10,685 nucleotides of DNA. It comes from JAQGMJ01 sp036271855. GTDB taxonomy: Bacteria > Pseudomonadota > Gammaproteobacteria > Burkholderiales > JAEUOS01. How positions within the stretch are numbered: the stretch's first letter is position 1; each line of letters opens with the position of its first letter. The position numbers and the translations under genes were made by a program. Below, one piece after another: positions 6,536 to 10,685 of the stretch. Below the pieces are notes generated by a model. The model was not told where the DNA came from. It saw only the letters and a list, made by a program, of their open reading frames with translations, and made no database searches. The stretch lies in contig DATAZV010000006.1 of assembly GCA_036271855.1 (NCBI GenBank), forward strand, positions 1 through 10,685. Reading direction: 5' to 3'.

Positions 6536-8872
6536 ATGCGCCTCCCGCGCGTAAAGCCCCCGGTTTGTTTCCTGTTCGCGCATCTGTCGTCTTTGGTGCT
6601 GTCGCTCCTGGTCCTGTTCTCACCGGCGGCCTTCGCCTTCGATCCTTTTGTCATCAAGGACATCCGGGTAGAGGGGATCCAGCGCACCGAGGCAGGCACG
6701 GTGTTCAGTTACCTGCCTGTCAAGGTAGGCGACCGGATGACCGACGACAAGGCATCCGAGGCGATCAAGAAGCTCTTCGCCACCGGCTTTTTCAAGGACG
6801 TGCGCATCGAGGTCGAGGGCGACGTGCTGATCGTCGCCATCGATGAGCGGCCCGCCATCGCCACCGTCGACTGGGTCGGCCTGAAGGCCTTCGACAAGGA
6901 GCAGGTGAAGAAGATCAACCGCGAGTCGGGCCTGGCCGAAGGGCGCATCTTCGACCGCTCCATCCTCGACCGCGCCGAGCAGGAACTGAAACGCCAGTAC
7001 CTGAGCAAGGGCCTGTACGGGGTGGACATCAAGACCACCGTGACGCCGCTGGAGCGCAACCGCGTCGGCATCGTCTTCAACATCGTCGAAGGCAACATTT
7101 CGAAGATCCGCAAGATCAACATCGTCGGCAACCGCGCCTTCAAGGAATCGGAGTTGCTCGACAACGTCCAGCTCACCGAAGGCAACTGGCTCTCCTGGTA
7201 TTCCAAGGACGACCAGTATTCGAAGGCCAAACTCGCCGCCGACCTCGAAAGCCTGAAGTCCTTTTACCTCAACCGCGGCTATCTCGAATTCAACGTCGAG
7301 TCGACCCAGGTGTCGATCACGCCCGACAAGAAGGACATTTACATCAACATCGGCATCTTCGAGGGCCGCAAGTACACGGTGTCCGAGATCAAGCTGGCGG
7401 GCGACCTGATCGTGCCCGAGGCCGAACTGCAGAAGTACGTCCTGCTCAAGGCGGGCGACGTCTACAACGGCGAGAAGATGACCGAGACGACCAAGAAAAT
7501 CCAGGACCGTCTGGGCAACGAAGGCTATGCCTTCGCCAATGCCAACGCGGTGCCCACGGTCGACAAGGAAAAACTCTCGGTCGCCTTCACCATCTACGTC
7601 GATCCGGCGCGCCGGGTCTACGTGCGGCGCGTCAACATCGCCGGCAACACCCGCACCCGCGACGAGGTGATCCGCCGCGAAATGCGCCAGCTCGAAGGCT
7701 CCTACTACGACGGCGCCAAGATCACCGAATCGAAGAGGCGCCTCGACCGCCTCGATTACTTCAAGCAGACCGAAACCGAGACACCGGCGGTGACCGGCTC
7801 TCCCGACCAGATCGACGTCAACGTCAAGGTCGAGGAAAAGCCCACCGGCCAATTGCTTTTGGGCGCCGGCTTCTCCAGCGCCGACAAGGTGGTGCTGCAG
7901 ACCTCGGTATCGCAGGCCAATATTTTCGGCAGCGGCAAGACCGTGGCACTCTCGTTGTCGACGGGGCGCACCAACAAGGTCTACTCCCTGTCGCAGACCG
8001 ACCCCTATTTCACCGTCGACGGCATCAGCCGCACCATCAACTTGTATCGCCGCGATTTCGATGCCTCCGCCATCAATCTGGGCGACTATCAGACCTCCAG
8101 CTACGGCACCGGCGTGACCTTCGGCTATCCCTTCACCTCGGTCGACACCTTCATCTTCGGCCTGGCCGCCGACCATACCGAATACAGTGTGGCTTCGGAT
8201 GCACCGACTTACCTCCTCAACTACGTTGCCACTTTCGGCGCCAGTGCCAATACCGTGCCCGTCACGGTGGGCTGGTTCCGCGACACCCGCGACAGTGCGC
8301 TGGCGCCGCGTGCCGGCCGCTACCAGAGTGCCACCCTCGAGTACGGCACGCCCGTCGGCGACCTGCAATATGCCAAATTCACCTACCTGCAGCGCTGGTA
8401 CATTCCCCTGGCCAAGCTCTACACCCTGTATCTGCGCGGCGAAGGCGCGATCGGCGAGGGATTTGCCGGCAAACCCCTGCCCACCTTCAAGCGGTTTTAT
8501 GCCGGCGGGATCGGTTCGGTGCGCGGCTACGACACCAACTCGCTGGGACCGCGCACCACCGACGGCAGCATTTTCGGCGGCGACCGCCGCCTCACCGGTT
8601 CGGCGGAAATCCTGTTTCCCTTCCCCGGCCTGGAAAAGGACAAATCGGTGCGCTTGTCCACCTTCTTCGATTTCGGCCAGGTGTTCTCGTCGCAAAATGT
8701 GCTCGGAACCGCCACGGCTCCTTATACCGGCAGCTTGCGCTACTCCGCCGGTATCGGCCTGAATTGGCAGTCGCCATTCGGCCCGCTGGCCATCAGCTGG
8801 GCCAATCCGCTGAACAAGAGGGATGGCGACTCGGTCCAGCATCTGCAATTCGCCATCGGCACCACTTTCTGA
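6536..8872 (+). CDS. bamA: Outer-membrane protein assembly factor BamA (Omp85)
   Basis: BamA is the essential core of the BAM complex, which folds and inserts beta-barrel proteins into the outer membrane. A long Sec signal peptide (residues 1-34, positive N-region, hydrophobic core, AFA before FDPF) is followed by five POTRA domains (about 38-435; starts marked by FVIKDIRVEGIQR, KIRKINIVGNRAF, RKYTVSEIKLAGD and RRVYVRRVNIAGNTR) and a C-terminal 16-strand barrel. The conserved L6 motif VRGY is at 662-665, with the key Arg at R663, inside YAGGIGSVRGYDTNSLGPR. The chain ends in phenylalanine (FAIGTTF), the usual outer-membrane beta-signal. At 778 residues it is shorter than E. coli BamA (810), mainly through shorter barrel loops. 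It starts 20 bp after rseP, with only a weak AAAG as ribosome binding site. Confidence 0.98.
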   Translation: MRLPRVKPPVCFLFAHLSSLVLSLLVLFSPAAFAFDPFVIKDIRVEGIQRTEAGTVFSYLPVKVGDRMTDDKASEAIKKLFATGFFKDVRIEVEGDVLIVAIDERPAIATVDWVGLKAFDKEQVKKINRESGLAEGRIFDRSILDRAEQELKRQYLSKGLYGVDIKTTVTPLERNRVGIVFNIVEGNISKIRKINIVGNRAFKESELLDNVQLTEGNWLSWYSKDDQYSKAKLAADLESLKSFYLNRGYLEFNVESTQVSITPDKKDIYINIGIFEGRKYTVSEIKLAGDLIVPEAELQKYVLLKAGDVYNGEKMTETTKKIQDRLGNEGYAFANANAVPTVDKEKLSVAFTIYVDPARRVYVRRVNIAGNTRTRDEVIRREMRQLEGSYYDGAKITESKRRLDRLDYFKQTETETPAVTGSPDQIDVNVKVEEKPTGQLLLGAGFSSADKVVLQTSVSQANIFGSGKTVALSLSTGRTNKVYSLSQTDPYFTVDGISRTINLYRRDFDASAINLGDYQTSSYGTGVTFGYPFTSVDTFIFGLAADHTEYSVASDAPTYLLNYVATFGASANTVPVTVGWFRDTRDSALAPRAGRYQSATLEYGTPVGDLQYAKFTYLQRWYIPLAKLYTLYLRGEGAIGEGFAGKPLPTFKRFYAGGIGSVRGYDTNSLGPRTTDGSIFGGDRRLTGSAEILFPFPGLEKDKSVRLSTFFDFGQVFSSQNVLGTATAPYTGSLRYSAGIGLNWQSPFGPLAISWANPLNKRDGDSVQHLQFAIGTTF

Positions 8873-8901
8873 CGGCGCTGCGCCAGTGCGCGGCGGACGG
8901 C

Positions 8902-8918
8902 TCGCGGCGGCGCCGCGA
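8902..8918 (+). repeat. Short perfect hairpin in the bamA-skp gap
   Basis: TCGCGGC (8902-8908) is the reverse complement of GCCGCGA (8912-8918), with a three-base loop. It begins 30 bases after the bamA stop. No T-run follows, so it is not a convincing intrinsic terminator. It may stabilise the 3' end of bamA mRNA or mean nothing. CACAAT at 8925-8930 resembles a -10 box, but no -35 element is visible at the right distance, so I do not call a promoter. Confidence 0.45.
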
Positions 8919-8948
8919 ACATGGCACAATAGCGGGATTCCGACTTTT

Positions 8949-8952
8949 GGAG
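8949..8952 (+). promoter_or_regulatory. Shine-Dalgarno supporting the TTG start of skp
   Basis: GGAG (within TTTTGGAGC) lies eight bases before the TTG at 8961, ideal spacing. The ATG at 8954 is in another frame and only one base from the GGAG, so it cannot be the start of the chaperone frame. This site decides the skp start. Confidence 0.7.
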
Positions 8953-8960
8953 CATGAATT

Positions 8961-9476
8961 TTGAAGCGAATTTTGTTGATTCTGTTGGCTGTTTTCGCAG
9001 GCGCCGCAGCGCTGCCCGCGCAGGCGCAAAGCAAGATTGCCGTGGTCAATTTCGAGCGTATCCTGCGCGAGTCGCCGCAGTCGAAGAACGCGGAAAGGCG
9101 CCTGGAAGCCGAATTCAAGAAAAAGGAAGCCGACCTGAACGACGTGGCGACCCGCCTGCGCCAGGCCGGTGAGAAGCTGGACAAGGAAAGTGTCACGCTG
9201 TCGGAAACGCAGCGCCGCGATCGCCAGAACCAGCTCGCCGACATGGACCGCGACTTCCAGCGCCGCCAGCGCGACCTGCGCGACGAAGTGGGCCAGCGCA
9301 AACAGGCCGAGTTCTCCGAGGTAGTCAACTCCGCCAATCGTGCGATCAAGAGCGTCGCCGAGAAGGAAGGTTACGACGTCATCTTCCAGGAAGCGGCCTA
9401 TGCCAATCCCAAGATCGACATTACCGACAAAGTGCTCAAGGCGATGTCCGACGGCGCTGCCGCACCCGCCAAGTAA
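8961..9476 (+). CDS. skp: Periplasmic chaperone Skp/OmpH family, TTG start
   Basis: Skp binds unfolded outer-membrane proteins as they leave the Sec translocon and delivers them to the BAM complex, acting as a trimer with long coiled-coil arms. The 171-residue product starts with a classic signal peptide (lysine and arginine, then LLILLAVFAGAAAL, with cleavage probably after PAQA or one residue later). The mature protein opens with the family's KIAVVNFERIL strand. A long charged helical arm rich in E, K, R and Q follows (about 45-120), and the chain closes with the second strand and helix (VIFQEAAYANPKIDITDKVL). The E. coli protein has 161 residues. The TTG start is chosen because of the well-placed GGAG and because the signal peptide begins exactly there. 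It follows bamA by 88 bp, the usual partnership. Confidence 0.95.
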   Translation: MKRILLILLAVFAGAAALPAQAQSKIAVVNFERILRESPQSKNAERRLEAEFKKKEADLNDVATRLRQAGEKLDKESVTLSETQRRDRQNQLADMDRDFQRRQRDLRDEVGQRKQAEFSEVVNSANRAIKSVAEKEGYDVIFQEAAYANPKIDITDKVLKAMSDGAAAPAK

Positions 9477-9481
9477 GCACT

Positions 9482-9498
9482 CGCGGCGAGGCGCCGTG
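9482..9498 (+). repeat. Small hairpin just after skp
   Basis: The core CGGCG (9484-9488) pairs with CGCCG (9492-9496) around an AGG loop, and one G-U and one C-G pair may extend it outward. It begins five bases after the skp stop (9474-9476). There is no U-run after it, so it is at most a weak or Rho-assisted terminator or a 3'-end stabiliser. Confidence 0.35.
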
Positions 9499-9575
9499 CC
9501 CGTGCGCGGCGGCCTGGTTCGATTCATCATGCATGCGGCGCGGCCGGCCTGCATCTCCGGTTTTCCATGGCCAGG

Positions 9576-9640
9576 GCCGGTCGGCAAGCCGCTAACGAAC
9601 CACACTGTCACCCTACAACCCCCTGTCCAGGCCGACCGGC
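9576..9640 (+). repeat. 10-bp inverted repeat upstream of lpxD
   Basis: GCCGGTCGGC at 9576-9585 and GCCGACCGGC at 9631-9640 are perfect reverse complements separated by 45 bases. Each arm is also nearly self-palindromic (GCCG-NN-CGGC). The arrangement could be a long-loop RNA stem or a pair of protein binding sites ahead of lpxD. Chance in GC-rich non-coding DNA is also possible. Confidence 0.45.
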
Positions 9641-9687
9641 GCGCTGCTTGAGCGTCCGGCCCAGCGTCAACAGCGCCCCCCCTGTCC

Positions 9688-10685
9688 ATGCCCGCGTCCT
9701 CCGCCCCCAGTTCGAAAGTATTCAGCCTGGCAGAACTGGCGCAGCGCACCGGCGCGCGCCTCGCAGGCGACGGCACCGTGCGCATCGTCCGTGTCGCCAC
9801 CCTGCAGGACGCAGTGGCGGGCGATATCTCCTTTCTCTCCAATCCGCGCTATCGCGACGAAGTGGCGGCCAGCCGCGCCAGTGCCGTGATCCTCGCCGCC
9901 GACGCCGCTGACCTGACGGCGGTGCCGCGCCTGGTCCACGCCAATCCCTATGCCTGCTTCGCGCGGGTGGCGCAGCTTCTCGACCCGTATCCGGCGGCGC
10001 AGCCCGGCGTGCATCACACGGCGACGGTGGCGGCCTCGGCCAGGCTGGGCGCCAACGTATCGGTCGGTGCCCATGCCACCATCGGTGAAGAGGCCGAGAT
10101 CGGCGCCGACACCATCATCTATCCCAACGTCACCATCTATCCGCGGGTGCGCATCGGCGCGCGCTGCATCATTCACGCCGGCGCGGTGATCGGCGCCGAC
10201 GGCTTCGGCTTCGCCAACCAGGACGGCCGCTGGGTGAAGATCCCGCAAAGCGGCAGCGTGATCCTGGGCGACGACGTCGAGGTCGGCGCCAATACCACCA
10301 TCGACCGCGGCGCTCTGGCCGATACGGTGATCGGCGAAGGCGTCAAGCTCGACAACCAGATCCAGATCGGCCACAACGTGCGCATCGGCGAGCACACGGC
10401 GATTGCCGCCTGCGCCGGCATCGCCGGCAGCACCACGGTCGGCGCCTACTGTTCGATCGGCGGCGCCGCCATGATCCACGGCCACATCAGCGTGGCCGAC
10501 CGCGTCACCATCGGTGCCGGCGCGATGGTGCGCCAGGCGATCACCGAGCCGGGCGGGGTCTACGGCGGCACCTTCCCGATCGCCCCGGTGCGTGACTGGC
10601 TGAAAAACGTTTCCCACCTGCGCAATCTCGACCGCATGAACGAACGCATCCGCGCGCTCGAAAAGCGTTTGGCAGACTCCGACAA
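9688..10685 (+). CDS. lpxD: UDP-3-O-acyl-glucosamine N-acyltransferase, 3'-truncated by window edge
   Basis: LpxD adds the amide-linked hydroxyacyl chain from acyl-ACP to UDP-3-O-acyl-glucosamine, the third step of lipid A synthesis on the cytoplasmic side. The N-terminal uridine-binding domain (about residues 1-105) includes DISFLSNPRY. A left-handed beta-helix of hexapeptide repeats follows (about 108-300), with many I/V-G-x-x-x-x repeats such as IGADTI, IGARCI and IGEHTA. The catalytic-type histidines are visible as H229 in IQIGHN and H266 in IHGHIS; their 37-residue spacing equals that of H239 and H276 in E. coli. A C-terminal helix begins at DWLKNVSHLR. The frame is open for 332 codons to the window end; the E. 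coli protein has 341, so only a few residues are probably missing. ATG 9688 is the first usual start codon after the in-frame stop at 9649-9651, but it has no Shine-Dalgarno. Confidence 0.96.
   Translation, partial: MPASSAPSSKVFSLAELAQRTGARLAGDGTVRIVRVATLQDAVAGDISFLSNPRYRDEVAASRASAVILAADAADLTAVPRLVHANPYACFARVAQLLDPYPAAQPGVHHTATVAASARLGANVSVGAHATIGEEAEIGADTIIYPNVTIYPRVRIGARCIIHAGAVIGADGFGFANQDGRWVKIPQSGSVILGDDVEVGANTTIDRGALADTVIGEGVKLDNQIQIGHNVRIGEHTAIAACAGIAGSTTVGAYCSIGGAAMIHGHISVADRVTIGAGAMVRQAITEPGGVYGGTFPIAPVRDWLKNVSHLRNLDRMNERIRALEKRLADSD

Larger units (their letters stand above)
9477..9687 (+). other. skp-lpxD intergenic region, no gene
   Basis: This 211-bp gap holds no credible gene. 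It contains a small hairpin right after the skp stop (CGGCG 9484-9488 with CGCCG 9492-9496, extendable to 9482-9498 with one G-U pair) and a 10-bp inverted repeat with arms at 9576-9585 and 9631-9640. No T-tract, clear promoter or Shine-Dalgarno is visible. An in-frame stop at 9649-9651 shows that the lpxD frame does not extend back through the gap. Confidence 0.6.

Noticed and set aside
8870..8960. Intrinsic terminator and housekeeping promoter between bamA and skp
   Set aside because: The hairpin has no U-tract, and CACAAT has no -35 element 16-18 bases upstream. A sigma-E-like CGAACAT/TCCGA pair (8916-8943) would start transcription almost on the Shine-Dalgarno, which is implausible.
6620..9349. 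A minus-strand open frame of 909 codons antisense to bamA and skp
   Set aside because: The plus strand encodes unmistakable BamA and Skp. Long antisense frames are expected opposite GC-rich genes with strong third-position bias. The translation is low complexity and matches no family I recognise.
9567..9911. A 114-codon plus-strand frame across the skp-lpxD gap
   Set aside because: More than half of it overlaps lpxD in another frame, and the product is Arg/Pro/Ala-rich low-complexity sequence without motifs.
1..10685. CRISPR arrays, tRNA or rRNA genes, insertion sequences, phage or defence genes
   Set aside because: No repeated spacer-like units, tRNA cloverleaf or transposase motifs were seen. 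Nearly all of the window is occupied by ten conserved housekeeping and envelope genes.

Overview
The window is a GC-rich stretch of a Gram-negative chromosome carrying one tightly packed, co-directional run of ten conserved genes on the + strand: tsf (5' end cut by the window), pyrH, frr, uppS, cdsA, dxr, rseP, bamA, skp and lpxD (3' end cut by the window). All ten are recognised from protein motifs. The order frr-uppS-cdsA-dxr-rseP is the one I know from Pseudomonas and betaproteobacteria; E. coli has frr-dxr-uppS-cdsA-rseP. The protein flavour (for example VRGY rather than VRGF in BamA, and the EF-Ts and LpxD wording) suggests a betaproteobacterium, perhaps of the Rhodocyclales type. The class is an inference of moderate strength and the order or genus is a guess.

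Layout. Positions 1-2227 hold the translation and nucleotide part: elongation factor Ts, a 171-bp gap with hairpins, UMP kinase, and ribosome recycling factor. Positions 2264-5169 hold membrane precursor genes: undecaprenyl diphosphate synthase (lipid carrier for peptidoglycan and O-antigen), CDP-diglyceride synthase (phospholipids) and DXP reductoisomerase (MEP pathway, which supplies the isoprenoid units used by UppS). Positions 5166-10685 hold the envelope part: the RseP site-2 protease, the BamA outer-membrane insertase, the periplasmic chaperone Skp, and LpxD of lipid A synthesis. The run therefore links ribosome function to building the cell envelope: lipid carrier, phospholipid, outer-membrane protein and lipid A.

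Most junctions are short or overlapping: uppS and cdsA are adjacent or overlap, cdsA-dxr is 16 bp, dxr-rseP overlaps in ATGA, and rseP-bamA is 20 bp. Three longer gaps hold no genes: 718-888, 8873-8960 and 9477-9687. Each contains inverted repeats, but none has a T-tract that would make a convincing intrinsic terminator. uppS and skp appear to start at TTG codons with well-placed Shine-Dalgarno sequences.

I found no mobile element, CRISPR array, RNA gene, phage gene, defence system or unknown protein. I see no previously undescribed system here. The points worth a second look are regulatory: a perfect 20-bp palindrome just before rseP, two patches of AT-ending or rare codons inside dxr and rseP that could hide internal promoters, hairpins in the tsf-pyrH gap, and a long leader without a Shine-Dalgarno before lpxD.
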